Assembly: GCA_963575745.1 (NCBI GenBank)
Contig: CAUYUJ010014755.1
Span: forward strand, 294,877 to 358,876
DNA length: 64,000 nt
DNA from: Prorocentrum cordatum
Taxonomy: Eukaryota > Sar > Dinophyceae > Prorocentrales > Prorocentraceae
Direction of reading: 5' to 3'
Position numbers and translations under genes: made by a program. Under the pieces are notes generated by a model that saw nothing but the letters and a program-made list of their open reading frames with translations, made no database searches and was not told the origin of the DNA. The number at the start of each line of letters is the position of its first letter. Positions within the stretch are counted from its first letter, which is position 1. Shown one piece after another: positions 23,650-34,394 of this stretch.

Positions 23650-24118
23650 CTTGGGCAAGCCTCGCGCTCAAGGCGCGCGTAGTCCAAGCTTGCGTGGATA
23701 GCTGCGGAGTGGCATGGCGGTCCGCGCAGGTCTTTGTCCGATCATAGATACTCATCGCCTCCCCTCTGCTCCCTCCCTCCTGCCGTCCGTCATGCTGCAC
23801 CTCCTCACCCTCCCAATCGCTCGTCGTTGGTGGCTCGGGCGGAAGGCCGAGAGGAGGGAGAGGGAAGGGGTCGGAAGGAATCAAATGTGGGGCTCTTGCC
23901 CTCAGGGGTGGACCACGACCGGACGCAGCCCGAAAGCTTGGTCAGGATGGCGCCGAGGAGGTACCCCATGTACCGATTGTGAGCGAGTTCGAGGCAAGCG
24001 GGATGTGTACCCGCGCACGCTTGAGGGATGATGGGCGGCGTCGCGCAATCCTTCTGGCTCCAGCCCTCTCGGCCATATCTTCGCCCCAGCTGCTCTCCTG
24101 GCGCCCACCAAGGGGACC
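23650..24118 (+). promoter_or_regulatory. Conserved upstream region of ferredoxin copy 1
   Basis: This segment is kept before all intact genes and, diverged, before both pseudogene-type units (21500-21983, 29565-29830, 31040-31170), so it is the best candidate for the promoter and 5' leader. A pyrimidine-rich stretch ends in AG at 24088-24089, 30 nt before the ATG, and is a plausible trans-splice acceptor. An alternative AG is at 24062-24063. I see no TATA box. No binding site can be named. Confidence 0.45.
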
Positions 24119-24637
24119 ATGGCCCTCCGCTCCAGCGTGCTCCCGACGGCCGTCGTGGCTGCCGTGTGCCTCCTGGCGCTGCGCGGCCTGCTCGCCCCGG
24201 GCCCGAGCCAGGCCTTCGCTGCGCCAGAGGTCGGCCTCACGCAGTCCGTCCACCGCCAGTGCAGGCCCGTGGCGGGCGGCGACCGCGCCCTCGCCTCCGG
24301 CGCAGCCCCGGCCGTCCTGAGCACCGTCCCGGCGCGCCCAGGCGTCGCCGCGCACTTCAAGGTGACGCTGGAGACGCCGGACGGCACCCAGGAGTTCGAG
24401 TGCCCCGAGGACGTGTACATCCTGGACCAGGCCGAGGAGGAGGGCCTCGAGCTGCCCTACTCCTGCCGCGCGGGCTCGTGCTCGAGCTGCGCGGGCAAGG
24501 TGCTGTCTGGCGAGATCGACCAGTCGGACCAGGCCTTCCTGGACGAGGACCAGACGGGGGAGGGCTTCTGCCTCACGTGCGTGACGTACGCGACCTCGGA
24601 CGTGACCATCAAGACCCACTGCGAGGACGAGCTGTAA
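24119..24637 (+). CDS. petF: Plastid [2Fe-2S] ferredoxin, copy 1
   Basis: A 172-residue precursor of plant-type ferredoxin, which takes electrons from photosystem I and passes them to ferredoxin-NADP reductase and other plastid enzymes. Residues 1-30 are a hydrophobic secretory-type leader ([17 protein letters not shown]). It is followed by AFAAP at 32-36, resembling the FVAP motif of peridinin-plastid transit peptides, and a transit region to about 77. The mature domain starts near [11 protein letters not shown] (79). The cluster ligands are C116, C121, C124 and C154 ([15 protein letters not shown], then CLTC), the canonical Cx4Cx2C plus 30 spacing. The acidic C-terminus is typical. The gene is intronless. 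The ATG is chosen because the leader is conserved in all copies and upstream sequence has stops. Two neighbouring copies follow on the same strand at 2.4-kb steps. Confidence 0.97.
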   Translation: MALRSSVLPTAVVAAVCLLALRGLLAPGPSQAFAAPEVGLTQSVHRQCRPVAGGDRALASGAAPAVLSTVPARPGVAAHFKVTLETPDGTQEFECPEDVYILDQAEEEGLELPYSCRAGSCSSCAGKVLSGEIDQSDQAFLDEDQTGEGFCLTCVTYATSDVTIKTHCEDEL

Positions 24638-26057
24638 GATGCCGAGGACGCGGTCGGAGCACAGCAGGGGCAGTGGTGCCGATTTGCTTCTCGATTTCCG
24701 TCGATTCAGTATTGCAATGGCCTCAATGCCAGTTCCGCCACCGACCCTGGAAAGTGATCAGTTGGTGCGCAGGTGACGGAATGTGGACGGGCGCAGGGGG
24801 GCAGTTGGCAGTGGCGGCTTTTCATGCGAGGTTGACGATCTAACGGTCTTGGGCCCATCCCGCCATTGCGCCTGGCTGATGTCCTGGAGGCCTCGGGGAC
24901 AGGTGGGGGGATCGTGGGGGGGTTATTGGGGAGATCCGCGGGGCCTTTGCGGCCCACGTAAGTGCGGCTTGGGCTTTTTTTTTGGAAGGGATTGCTTCCA
25001 GCGGTGCGACAGTAGCGAACTTGTTGGGCCGCTCGTTGACCTTCTTTGTCGCCTCTTGGCCCCATCTTGGGGGCTTCTTGGGCTGGTCGTGGGAGGTCCT
25101 GGGCCGTCGTGGACGCTTTTGCGACTGATGCGGCGACAATGTTTAGATCACGCACGCACGCACGTTAAGGGATTTAACAGGTTTGAGCCTCTTGGCGGGA
25201 CCTCCAAGGCGGCCCGTTAGATTCCAGGTTGGCCCCGAGGGGGCTCTAGCGGGCGCGGTCCAAGATAACCAAACTGGCATCAAGATCGCCCGAGTCACTC
25301 CAAGGAGGGCGGTGTGGGAGGTTGGGAGGTGCACCATTCCCACCCGAGTTCCTCGAGGGGGCTCCTTGGGGGCTTCTCGGGGGGCTCCTTGGGAGGCTGC
25401 CTCGGAGGCTCCGTGGCCACTTGGAGCCGTCTTGGAGCGGTCTTGGGGCCTCTTGGAGGCATACTAGTGGCCGTGTCGAGCCATCCTGGAGTATCTCGAA
25501 CACTCGTGTAGGCCATCGGGGGCTCTCTGCGACCAGATTGCGCTCATGTTGGGCCAAAAGCCTCCCAATTGTGCCCCCGAGATGCCAGAAAGTCTTTGAC
25601 AACCATGTGTATCTCAATGATGTTGGCTTCGACAGAAGGGGGGTCCTAATTACGGCTGCCCCTCTTGCGCCCAAACATTCTTCTACTGGGGGGAGCGTTC
25701 ATGGGGCGTTCTTGAGCGATATTGGGGCCTTCTTTGACCATCTCGGAGCCACCTTGAGGCCCTAAGACCTAATAGCACATCGGAAGCGAGAAGGCATTCC
25801 CCATTGAGTCCCCGTAAGTTTGGGAAGGAGTTCGGCCTCTTGGGTGGGGCCATCCTTGGGAGGCTTTTTTCCCTTCGACTCAAACCACCTGGGTCGATTC
25901 ACTTCGAGCTGCCGAGCTTGGAGAACCCCACTTGGCCGGCGAAGAGCTTCGAATGGAAGACCGTCTCCTAGGACCACCCCTGGACGACCACCCCAGGACT
26001 CCCCCTCACACACGCCGACAGGATCGCCAGATACAGTATTTGCTTGGGCAAGCCTCG
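24638..26057 (+). repeat. Spacer between ferredoxin copies 1 and 2
   Basis: 3' flank (GATGCCGAGGACGCGGTCGG), a T9 run near 24976, the CACGCACGCACG marker at 25147, a GGGGGCTCCTTGGGGG run, then the AATTCACTTCGAGCTGCC-like upstream segment from about 25890. Overlapping ORFs on both strands recur identically in each unit but show no protein-like conservation, and I do not call them. Confidence 0.85.
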
Positions 26058-26524
26058 CGCTCAAGGACGCGCGTAGTCCAAGCTTGCGTGGATAGCTGCG
26101 GAGTGGCATGGCGGTCCGCGCAGGTCTTTGTCCGATCATAGATACTCATCGCCTCCCCTCTGCTCCCTCCCTCCTGCCTGCCGTCCGTCATGCTGCACCT
26201 CCTCACCCTCCCAATCGCTCGTCGTTGGTGGCTCGGGCGGAAGGCCGAGAGGAGGGAGAGGGAAGGGGTCGGAAGGAATCAAATGTGGGGCTCTTGCCCT
26301 GAGGGGTGGAGGGGTGGACCACGACCGGACGCAGCCCGAAAGCTTGGTCAGGATGGCGCCGAGGAGGTACCCCATGTACCGATTGTGAGCGAGTTCGAGG
26401 CAAGCGGGATGTGTACCCGCGCACGCTTGAGGGATGATGGGCGGCGTCGCGCAATCCTTCTGGCTCCAGCCCTCTCGGCCATATCTTCGCCCCAGCTGCT
26501 CTCCTGGCGCCCACCAAGGGGACC
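26058..26524 (+). promoter_or_regulatory. Conserved upstream region of ferredoxin copy 2
   Basis: Nearly identical to the region before copy 1, with an extra GGGGTGG near 26305. The candidate trans-splice acceptor AG is at 26494-26495, 30 nt before the ATG, after a pyrimidine-rich stretch. Confidence 0.45.
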
Positions 26525-27043
26525 ATGGCCCTCCGCTCCAGCGTGCTCCCGACGGCCGTCGTGGCTGCCGTGTGCCTCCTGGCGCTGCGCGGCCTGCTCG
26601 CCCCGGGCCCGAGCCAGGCCTTCTCTGCGCCAGAGGTCGGCCTCACGCAGTCCGTCCACCGCCAGTGCAGGCCCGTGGCGGGCGGCGACCGCGCCCTCGC
26701 CTCCGGCGCAGCCCCGGCCGTCCTGAGCACCGTCCCGGCGCGCCCAGGCGTCGCCGCGCACTTCAAGGTGACGCTGGAGACGCCGGACGGCACCCAGGAG
26801 TTCGAGTGCCCCGAGGACGTGTACATCCTGGACCAGGCCGAGGAGGAGGGCCTCGAGCTGCCCTACTCCTGCCGCGCGGGCTCGTGCTCGAGCTGCGCGG
26901 GCAAGGTGCTGTCTGGCGAGATCGACCAGTCGGACCAGGCCTTCCTGGACGAGGACCAGACGGGGGAGGGCTTCTGCCTCACGTGCGTGACGTACGCGAC
27001 CTCGGACGTGACCATCAAGACCCACTGCGAGGACGAGCTGTAA
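26525..27043 (+). CDS. petF: Plastid [2Fe-2S] ferredoxin, copy 2
   Basis: 172 residues, identical to copy 1 except serine for alanine at residue 34, giving AFSAP just after the leader hydrophobic segment. All four cluster ligands (C116, C121, C124, C154) are intact, and the mature domain is unchanged. The single difference falls in the motif expected to mark leader cleavage, where the three residue types seen in this window are A, S and V (V in the pseudogene). Near-identity of gene and spacer with copy 3 suggests recent duplication or gene conversion. Expected product and location are as for copy 1. Confidence 0.97.
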   Translation: MALRSSVLPTAVVAAVCLLALRGLLAPGPSQAFSAPEVGLTQSVHRQCRPVAGGDRALASGAAPAVLSTVPARPGVAAHFKVTLETPDGTQEFECPEDVYILDQAEEEGLELPYSCRAGSCSSCAGKVLSGEIDQSDQAFLDEDQTGEGFCLTCVTYATSDVTIKTHCEDEL

Positions 27044-28464
27044 GATGCCGAGGACGCGGTCGGAGCACAGCAGGGGCAGTGGTGCCGATTTGCTTCTCGA
27101 TTTCCGTCGATTCAGTATTGCAATGGCCTCAATGCCAGTTCCGCCACCGACCCTGGAAAGTGATCAGTTGGTGCGCAGGTGACGGAATGTGGACGGGCGC
27201 AGGGGGGCAGTTGGCAGTGGCGGCTTTTCATGCGAGGTTGACGATCTAACGGTCTTGGGCCCATCCCGCCATTGCGCCTGGCTGATGTCCTGGAGGCCTC
27301 GGGGACAGGTGGGGGGATCGTGGGGGGGTTATTGGGGAGATCCGCGGGGCCTTTGCGGCCCACGTAAGTGCGGCTTGGGCTTTTTTTTTGGAAGGGATTG
27401 CTTCCAGCGGTGCGACAGTAGCGAACTTGTTGGGCCGCTCGTTGACCTTCTTTGTCGCCTCTTGGCCCCATCTTGGGGGCTTCTTGGGCTGGTCGTGGGA
27501 GGTCCTGGGCCGTCGTGGACGCTTTTGCGACTGATGCGGCGACAATGTTTAGATCACGCACGCACGCACGTTAAGGGATTTAACAGGTTTGAGCCTCTTG
27601 GCGGGACCTCCAAGGCGGCCCGTTAGATTCCAGGTTGGCCCCGAGGGGGCTCTAGCGGGCGCGGTCCAAGATAACCAAACTGGCATCAAGATCGCCCGAG
27701 TCACTCCAAGGAGGGCGGTGTGGGAGGTTGGGAGGTGCACCATTCCCACCCGAGTTCCTCGAGGGGGCTCCTTGGGGGCTTCTCGGGGGGCTCCTTGGGA
27801 GGCTGCCTCGGAGGCTCCGTGGCCACTTGGAGCCGTCTTGGAGCGGTCTTGGGGCCTCTTGGAGGCATACTAGTGGCCGTGTCGAGCCATCCTGGAGTAT
27901 CTCGAACACTCGTGTAGGCCATCGGGGGCTCTCTGCGACCAGATTGCGCTCATGTTGGGCCAAAAGCCTCCCAATTGTGCCCCCGAGATGCCAGAAAGTC
28001 TTTGACAACCATGTGTATCTCAATGATGTTGGCTTTGAGAGAAGGGGGGTCCTAATTACGGCTGCCCCTCTTGCGCCCAAACATTCTTCTATTGGGGGGA
28101 GCGTTCATGGGGCGTTCTTGAGCGATATTGGGGCCTTCTTTGGCCATCTCGGAGCCACCTTGAGGCCCTAAGACCTAATAGCACATCGGAAGCGAGAAGG
28201 CATTCCCCATTGAGTCCCCGTAAGTTTGGGAAGGAGTTCGGCCTCTTGGGTGGGGCCATCCTTGGGAGGCTTTTTTCCCTTCGACTCAAACCACCTGGGT
28301 CGATTCACTTCGAGCTGCCGAGCTTGGAGAACCCCATTTGGCCGGCGAAGAGCTTCGAATGGAAGACCGTCTCCTAGGACCACCCCTGGACGACCACCCC
28401 AGGACTCCCCCTCACACACGCCGACAGGATCGCCAGATACAGTATTTGCTTGGGCAAGCCTCGC
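27044..28464 (+). repeat. Spacer between ferredoxin copies 2 and 3
   Basis: Same order of elements as the previous spacer, with only a few substitutions (for example CTTTGAGAG for CTTCGACAG near 28036 and TTTGGCC for TTTGACC near 28139). No additional gene is supported. Confidence 0.85.
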
Positions 28465-28931
28465 GCTCAAGGACGCGCGTAGTCCAAGCTTGCGTGGATA
28501 GCTGCGGAGTGGCATGGCGGTCCGCGCAGGTCTTTGTCCGATCATAGATACTCATCGCCTCCCCTCTGCTCCCTCCCTCCTGCCTGCCGTCCGTCATGCT
28601 GCACCTCCTCACCCTCCCAATCGCTCGTCGTTGGTGGCTCGGGCGGAAGGCCGAGAGGAGGGAGAGGGAAGGGGTCGGAAGGAATCAAATGTGGGGCTCT
28701 TGCCCTGAGGGGTGGACGGGGTGGACCACGACCGGACGCAGCCCGAAAGCTTGGTCAGGATGGCGCCGAGGAGGTACCCCATGTACCGATTGTGAGCGAG
28801 TTCGAGGCAAGCGGGATGTGTACCCGCGCACGCTTGAGGGATGATGGGCGGCGTCGCGCAATCCTTCTGGCTCCAGCCCTCTCGGCCATATCTTCGGCCC
28901 AGCTGCTCTCCTGGCGCCCACCAAGGGGACC
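28465..28931 (+). promoter_or_regulatory. Conserved upstream region of ferredoxin copy 3
   Basis: As for copies 1 and 2, with one extra base in a G-rich run near 28715 and TTCGGCCCAG in place of TTCGCCCCAG. The candidate acceptor AG is at 28901-28902. Confidence 0.45.
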
Positions 28932-29450
28932 ATGGCCCTCCGCTCCAGCGTGCTCCCGACGGCCGTCGTGGCTGCCGTGTGCCTCCTGGCGCTGCGCGGC
29001 CTGCTCGCCCCGGGCCCGAGCCAGGCCTTCGCTGCGCCAGAGGTCGGCCTCACGCAGTCCGTCCACCGCCAGTGCAGGCCCGTGGCGGGCGGCGACCGCG
29101 CCCTCGCCTCCGGCGCAGCCCCGGCCGTCCTGAGCACCGTCCCGGCGCGCCCAGGCGTCGCCGCGCACTTCAAGGTGACGCTGGAGACGCCGGACGGCAC
29201 CCAGGAGTTCGAGTGCCCCGAGGACGTGTACATCCTGGACCAGGCCGAGGAGGAGGGCCTCGAGCTGCCCTACTCCTGCCGCGCGGGCTCGTGCTCGAGC
29301 TGCGCGGGCAAGGTGCTGTCTGGCGAGATCGACCAGTCGGACCAGGCCTTCCTGGACGAGGACCAGACGGGGGAGGGCTTCTGCCTCACGTGCGTGACGT
29401 ACGCGACCTCGGACGTGACCATCAAGACCCACTGCGAGGACGAGCTGTAA
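28932..29450 (+). CDS. petF: Plastid [2Fe-2S] ferredoxin, copy 3
   Basis: 172 residues, the same protein as copy 1 including AFAAP at 32-36. The iron-sulfur ligands and acidic C-terminus are intact. This is the last full member of the array. Its 3' flank agrees with the others for about 35 bases after the stop, then carries a duplicated GGCAGT and becomes different (GCTCATCTGCCTCC...). Copy 3 may therefore use a different 3' end from copies 1 and 2. Otherwise the annotation of copy 1 applies. Confidence 0.97.
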   Translation: MALRSSVLPTAVVAAVCLLALRGLLAPGPSQAFAAPEVGLTQSVHRQCRPVAGGDRALASGAAPAVLSTVPARPGVAAHFKVTLETPDGTQEFECPEDVYILDQAEEEGLELPYSCRAGSCSSCAGKVLSGEIDQSDQAFLDEDQTGEGFCLTCVTYATSDVTIKTHCEDEL

Positions 29451-29564
29451 GATGCCGAGGACGCGGTCGGAGCACAGCAGGGGCAGTGGCAGTGGTGCCG
29501 TGTTGCTCATCTGCCTCCGGTGATCCCCGTATGCAGCCCGAGCTCGGGCGAGCCTCATTGTTTA

Positions 29565-29830
29565 CAGGATTTTCTAGCACCTGGGATGCGCCCAAGGACG
29601 CGCATGGTCCAAGTTTGCGTGGACAGCTGCGGAGTGGCATGGTGGTCCGAGCCGGGTATCGTCGATCATAGAAGCGCATCGCGTCCCTCTGCTCCCTCCG
29701 TCCTCTGTGATACGTTCTCCTGCTGCACCTCCTCGCTCTCCTGATCGCTCGTCACCGGCGGCTCTGGCGGAAGACCGAGGGGAGGAAGGGAGATTGCGGA
29801 GGAGAAAGGCTAGGCTAGACGCTTCGCGTA
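29565..29830 (+). repeat. Detached piece of ferredoxin upstream region
   Basis: GGACGCGCATGGTCCAAGTT, GCGGAGTGGCATGGTGGTCC and GGCGGAAGACCGAGGGGAGG match the segment at 23670-23870 with moderate divergence. It is the beginning of a fourth unit whose gene is missing. Confidence 0.8.
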
Positions 29831-29899
29831 ACCCCACCAGCCCATCCAGAAACGATGCCCAGAGGAATTGTCTCGATCAGGGAAGTGGGCAGCACACAG

Positions 29900-30790
29900 A
29901 GGAAGGGTCCCCCAGCGGAGGCCTATTGGAGCGTCTTGGGTGCCTCGGAGAGCTGCTTGGGGCATCTTGGGTATCTCTTGGGAGCATCTTGGAGGCCTCT
30001 TGAGCGCCTGTTGGGGCCTCCTGGGCGCCTCTTGGGGCCCTCTTGAAGCGCTCTTGGGAGCCTTGGGAGCGCTCTTGGGGCCATCTTGGAGGACATCGAT
30101 CAAACAAGAAGCGAGCATTAGTTAGCGTTGCCCCTCGGGAGCCCAACACATCGCCTCTTGGGGCGCTCCTTGGGCGCTCTTGGAGCGCTCTTAGGCGCTC
30201 TTGGGGCCGTCTTGGGGCTCTCTTGAGCCTCTCTTGGAGCCCTCTTGAGCCATCTTGGAGCCATCTTGAGGCCTCGGATGGCCATCGGAAGCGAAAAGGC
30301 GAGAAAGCCAAGCACATCGATTTTCCCAAGGTTTTGTGGCCTCTTCGGGGCCTCCTGGGGGAGCTCCTTGGCCACTTGGAGTCGTCTTGGAGCGGTCTTG
30401 GGGCATCTTGGAGCATCGTGGGAGCCATTATGAGACATCTTGGGGCATCTTGAGCCATCTTGGAGGTCATCTCGGGCTCTCCAAGGCGCCCTTGGAGTCA
30501 TCTTAATCAGTGCCCCCCCCAAAGAGGTCAACATGTGGCTAAAACCCTAGTGAAATCAATGATTGAGCATTCTCGCCGAGGCCTCTTGGAGCATCTTGGG
30601 TGCCTCTGGGGGGTCTCTTGGGGCCTATTGGGGGTCTCTTGGGAGCCTCTTTGGGGCATCCTGGGAGCCTCTTGGGGCTTCCTGGCCACCTCTTGGGGCC
30701 CTTTTGGGGCACCCTTGGGAGTCGGGGGCCATCTTTGGGCCATCTTGGGTGAGATCGATCACAGGAGCGGGGGGTACAAATTAGGGCCCC
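29900..30790 (+). repeat. CTTGGGGC-type short tandem repeats
   Basis: Units of about 11-14 bases such as CTTGGGGCCATCTTGGAGC fill 29930-30100, 30150-30520 and 30570-30750. They are separated by non-repetitive pieces that resemble one another: a run of C, then ...CTAAAACCCTAGTGAAATCA and ...CCAAAACCTTAGTACAACCA, each followed by CTCGCCGAGGCC. The same family occurs in the ferredoxin spacer, 55000-55780, 56360-56720, 57530-57760 and 60200-60680. Confidence 0.85.
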
Positions 30791-31039
30791 CCCCCTCAGG
30801 AGGCCAAAATGGAGCCAAAACCTTAGTACAACCAATGATTTTGGCTTCCTCGCCGAGGCCGTTTTCGACGCTCCGACGACTCGCGGAACCCCCTGTCCAG
30901 GTCCAGGGGAGGGGGTAGGGGGAGGTGTAAACCCACCCCGAAGGGGAAGGAGGGGTGAAAAAGGAAACTCCCTAAACCACATACGCCCAGAGGGCTGGTG
31001 GGATTGAGGTCTCTTGACATCGGGAGGTACCGACAAGCG

Positions 31040-31170
31040 GACGCAGCTCGAAAACCTTGTCAGGATGGTGCCCGGAGATGCCCAGTGGGACCATCGTGAG
31101 CGGATTCTTGGCGAGTTGAGGGTGCCCCCGCACGATCTTGAAGGATGATGGGCGGCGTCGCAGGTTCCAG
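31040..31170 (+). repeat. Second detached piece of ferredoxin upstream region
   Basis: CGGACGCAGCTCGAAAACCT, TGTCAGGATGG and GATGATGGGCGGCGTCGCAG match 23925-24045, the part just before the gene. Together with 29565-29830 it represents one upstream region split by about 1.2 kb of CTTGGGGC repeats. The gene that should follow is absent. Confidence 0.8.
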
Positions 31171-31189
31171 TTTCATGGGCAAGAGGAAG

Positions 31190-31880
31190 TACATCCTGCT
31201 CCCCCCCTCCCCTCCCTCCCACTCGGCCCCCTCTCCTCCCTCCTTGCGTCCTCCCTCCTCGACCTTTCTTTCCTCCATCCTTCTTCCCTCCTCCCTCCCT
31301 CGCCTTGCCCCTCTACCCTCTGCCCTCCCTCCTCCCCCCTCCCCACACGTCCTCCCTCTGTCGCGCCTCGCTCCTCCCCCGTCTGTCTCTACGCCCGCTC
31401 CCTCCCGCAGGAGCGCGCGCCTCCCGGGAACCCCGCAGCGAGCAGAGCTTCCCGCCCCCGGCCCTCCTCCCGTCGGGTGCCGCTGCGTGCGGAGCGCAGC
31501 AGGCCGACGGGCGCCGCCATGTGCGGAGGGCAGCAGGCCGAATGTGGTCTCGAGGGCAGGGGTCAGCGTGGCCACCACCCCCGTAGAGTCCTCCGCTCAG
31601 ATCGTGATCGGTGCTAGCTGCCGCTTCTGGGGGTGCCGTGGTTGCTCGTCGACAGGCGCTTTGGATTCTATGAGCCTGTCCCTGTTCTCGTTCCTTCCCC
31701 TCCTCACCCTCGTCCTCCCGCCCTCCTCCGTCCTCCCTGCCTCCCTCCTTCTTCGGCCATGGCGGACACCCAAGGCCTCCCTTCCCTCCCTTCCCTCCTC
31801 CCCCCTTCCCTCCCAGCAGGTGCAAGGCGCCCATCTCACTTGAGCAACGGAGGAAAACGGGTCCGTCTGTGTCGACATTG
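31190..31880. repeat. Pyrimidine-rich region, no gene seen
   Basis: Dense CCTCC/CTCCC runs at 31195-31340 and 31690-31820. Long ORFs on both strands follow composition only. Confidence 0.7.
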
Positions 31881-31884
31881 GGGG

Positions 31885-32000
31885 GGAGGCTGCCCGCGTA
31901 AGGTCGCGCGTGAGCGCCCTCCTCTCCAGCGCAGCGTGTCGCGCTTGCGTCCGCGTACGCTCCGGCGTAAGGTCGCTGCGTGTGTCATCCCGCGTAAGGC
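31885..32000 (+). repeat. Dispersed GCGTAAGGTCGCGC repeat, copy 1
   Basis: Shares GCCCGCGTAAGGTCGCGC, GAGCGCCCTC and GGCGTAAGGTCGCT in the same order as 34395-34510 and 36005-36120. Three direct copies about 1.6-2.5 kb apart suggest a SINE-like or intron-derived repeat; its nature is unknown. Confidence 0.7.
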
Positions 32001-32580
32001 CCATTTGGTGGTTGCTCATTCTCATTCTCATTCCCCCCCCCACCCCACCCCTCCGCCCTTCCTGCGGAGGCGGCGCGGGAGGAGTGGCGAGGCGAGGCGA
32101 AGGGCCTCTGGGCGGAGGCCCTGGCGCTGCGCCGCGGGGCAGAGGCCTGCAATCCGCTGCCGCGCGCCATTCGCCGGCCGTCGCCATCTCGGCACGATCG
32201 GGGGAGCCTTGACGGGGGTCAATGCAAACGGGGGTCGGCCAGAGCGCCAGATCTTGTAGGATCGAGCCAGGGTTGCATTCACCAGGGTCCGCGCGCAGGA
32301 TCCTGCAGAATCTTGCAGAATCCTGCAAAGCCCGACTGACCCAGATTTGCATCGTTAGCCCGTGTCGTTAGAATCCGGATCGATCGGAATGGATGCGGAA
32401 ATAATGAGAACGACGACCGACAGCAGTTCCTTCCCATGTGGAACAGGGCCGCGGACTTCGATCATTTGAGGCAGAAGGCCACCCCGCCCAACAGCGGCGC
32501 CGTCGATTTTGGACGGCAGCTCTTCTTGGGCATCGTGCCCATTCTTGCCGTACCCATGTCGGAAGTCCAGATCATCGCCT
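32001..32580. other. No gene seen
   Basis: GC-rich, with a short recurrence of AGGATCCTGCAGAATCTTGC near 32298-32325. No recognisable protein signature in any frame. Confidence 0.5.
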
Positions 32581-32700
32581 CAGTCATCGCCGCCGTCGCC
32601 GCGGCCGTCGTGGTCGTCGTGGTGGTCGTCGCCGTCGTGGTCGTCGTGGTCGTCGTGGTCGGTCGTCGTCGTGTCGGCCGTCGTCGTCCGCCGCCGTCGG
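32580..32700. repeat. (GTC/GTG)n trinucleotide repeat
   Basis: Alternating CGTCGTGGTCGTCGTGG-type triplets for about 120 bases. Confidence 0.9.
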
Positions 32701-33835
32701 CGGCTTTGTGGTTTTCGTCTTGAGTGGTCCGTCCCCTTCCCACATGTCCATTCGCTCGCTCGGGTGGCGGCCCGCGTATTATCTCTGCGGGCACTGGTCA
32801 TCAGAGGATCCGCTCGTCACCCAGATGGAAGGCGGCACCTTTTCACAACGATACTGCCGCTTACTAGTTCATTTGGTCTCACCAAGCTGCCTGGGTAGGG
32901 GTCGGTACATTTCAGCTTCTGCTCGTTTCAGTGATCCTCATGTTCTACGGTAGAAGAACGCAGAAGAAGGGTGGCATGTTATCAAGCAGTTGTTCTGAAG
33001 CGATTATGAAGTGGTTTTCCGAGCAGCTGCAGGGGTGGGGGGCTGCGCGGTCGCATCATCGATTTTTGGCCTCGAGGGCTCCTTACAAACTACAACAGTG
33101 ACCGTACAGCCCTGGTAAAGTCTAGGAACTGCGTGGATGGAGGGCGGCTGCGGCTCGTTTGCAAATGCTCGGCCGATCCACTCTCAGTTCCATGGCACGT
33201 AGGATGCATCGTTTCGCGGCCGACCACCAGCACGACAGTTTATGCACAGCTTATAGCACACAGTGTTCTCACCATGCAGGCTCATGGGGGCCCCCATATT
33301 CCTCACAGCTGTTGCTCGCCGTAGTGTGAGGAACTACTCGTGCTGTCAGCTGGGGAGTTTTCTTGGGACTGGATCGTGCGTGTGTGTTGCGGTAGGTGTG
33401 CCCTGGTACCCCTCCTGCGTCGTCTTCTCCACGTTTCCTTGCCATCCCCTCGCCCCCTCGACCACGCGGAGGCGAGCGGCGCGGGGCTACCAATCCCGTT
33501 GCTGTATCGTTTCGTGCTCCCCCCCTCTTGCACGCGTGCTTGCGCTTGGCGTGCGGAGTGTTTGCTTTCCTTCCCCCGCCCAGCCCGCCCGCACCCACCT
33601 CCGCCTGCCCTTGCCGCTGCCTCTGCTCATCGTGCTCATCCGACCGCGCTCCCGCTGCCGCGCCGGTCCTCCTCCTTCTCGTGCTGCAGGGCCTCGCACT
33701 TCGAGCGGCCGACTGCGAAACCTCGGCTGGGCGCCAGGCGTCCACAGAGTGGGCAGCCCTGTCGCAGAGCGTCGCCCCATGCAAAACCACAGGCGACGTC
33801 GCGCCAGCTGGCAGAGTAATCGGAGAAATCGCCCT
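32701..33835. other. No gene seen
   Basis: Mixed-composition sequence with several long arginine/proline-rich ORFs, none showing motifs or conserved partners elsewhere in the window. Confidence 0.5.
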
Positions 33836-34090
33836 CAGAACATCGTTTCCCCCCTTGTGCCGCCCCCCCTCCCCCCTCTCTCACTTCAGCCCATCCTCCC
33901 TTCCCCTTCCCTCCCCCCATCCTCCCATTCTCATCCCCCCTTTCCCTGCTTCCTCCTCCCCTGGTGACCTGTGCTTGCAAACCAGGTGGCGCTGTCTGAC
34001 TGCAGAGCTCCGCCCCATAGCCTCTTCGCATCCAGTCGACCTCCCTCCCCACTCCCCAACTCTCCCCCCGCTGCTGCCCCTCCGACGTCT
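33836..34090. repeat. Pyrimidine-rich tract
   Basis: CCCCCTCCC and CCTTCCC runs at 33850-33960 and again at 34040-34080. Confidence 0.75.
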
Positions 34091-34394
34091 GCGAGAAGGT
34101 GCACGCGTCGCGGCGAAATCCGATACCTACCCTCGCGGATCCAACAATTCGGGCAGTTCGACGGGTGGCGGGGGTAGGGTTCGGAACCCGTTGAATACGT
34201 GGCGAGGTCTGAACTTTCCTTCAACCTCCCATCGATTCAAGGGGTGCTCGATGTCTCAGCCACGTGCACGTTCGGGGCACGTGAGAGTACTGTGCAGCAC
34301 TCTCGGGCAAGCGTGGGCCCCTGGAGGCTTTCACAGGTCCCGTCTACATGGTCGAGTTAGGGCCCGAGGACACCTGAGCGACGCAACCAACGTT

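Larger units (their letters stand above)
22868..29485 (+). repeat. Ferredoxin tandem array, 2.4-kb direct repeat unit
   Basis: The marker GATCACGCACGCACGCACGT starts at about 22872, 25147 and 27553, and the three start codons are at 24119, 26525 and 28932. Unit lengths are therefore 2406-2407 bp for the full copies, and 2275 bp for the first, which lacks about 131 bp near 23402. By eye the second and third units differ at roughly eight positions, spread over spacer and gene. The spacer includes a short CTTGGGGC-type run and a conserved segment of about 450 bp before each gene. Homology ends at about 29485 within the third gene's 3' flank. Confidence 0.95.

Noticed and set aside
23942-24619. 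Minus-strand 225-codon ORF opposite each ferredoxin gene, and a 271-codon plus-strand ORF in another frame
   Set aside because: They overlap the conserved ferredoxin frame and exist only because of high third-position GC; conservation between units is explained by recent duplication.
30810-30835. GGCCAAAATGGAGCCAAAACC as a reverse spliced-leader relic
   Set aside because: Only about nine bases (CCAAAATGG) match and the rest disagrees; the same nine bases occur in the satellite by chance.
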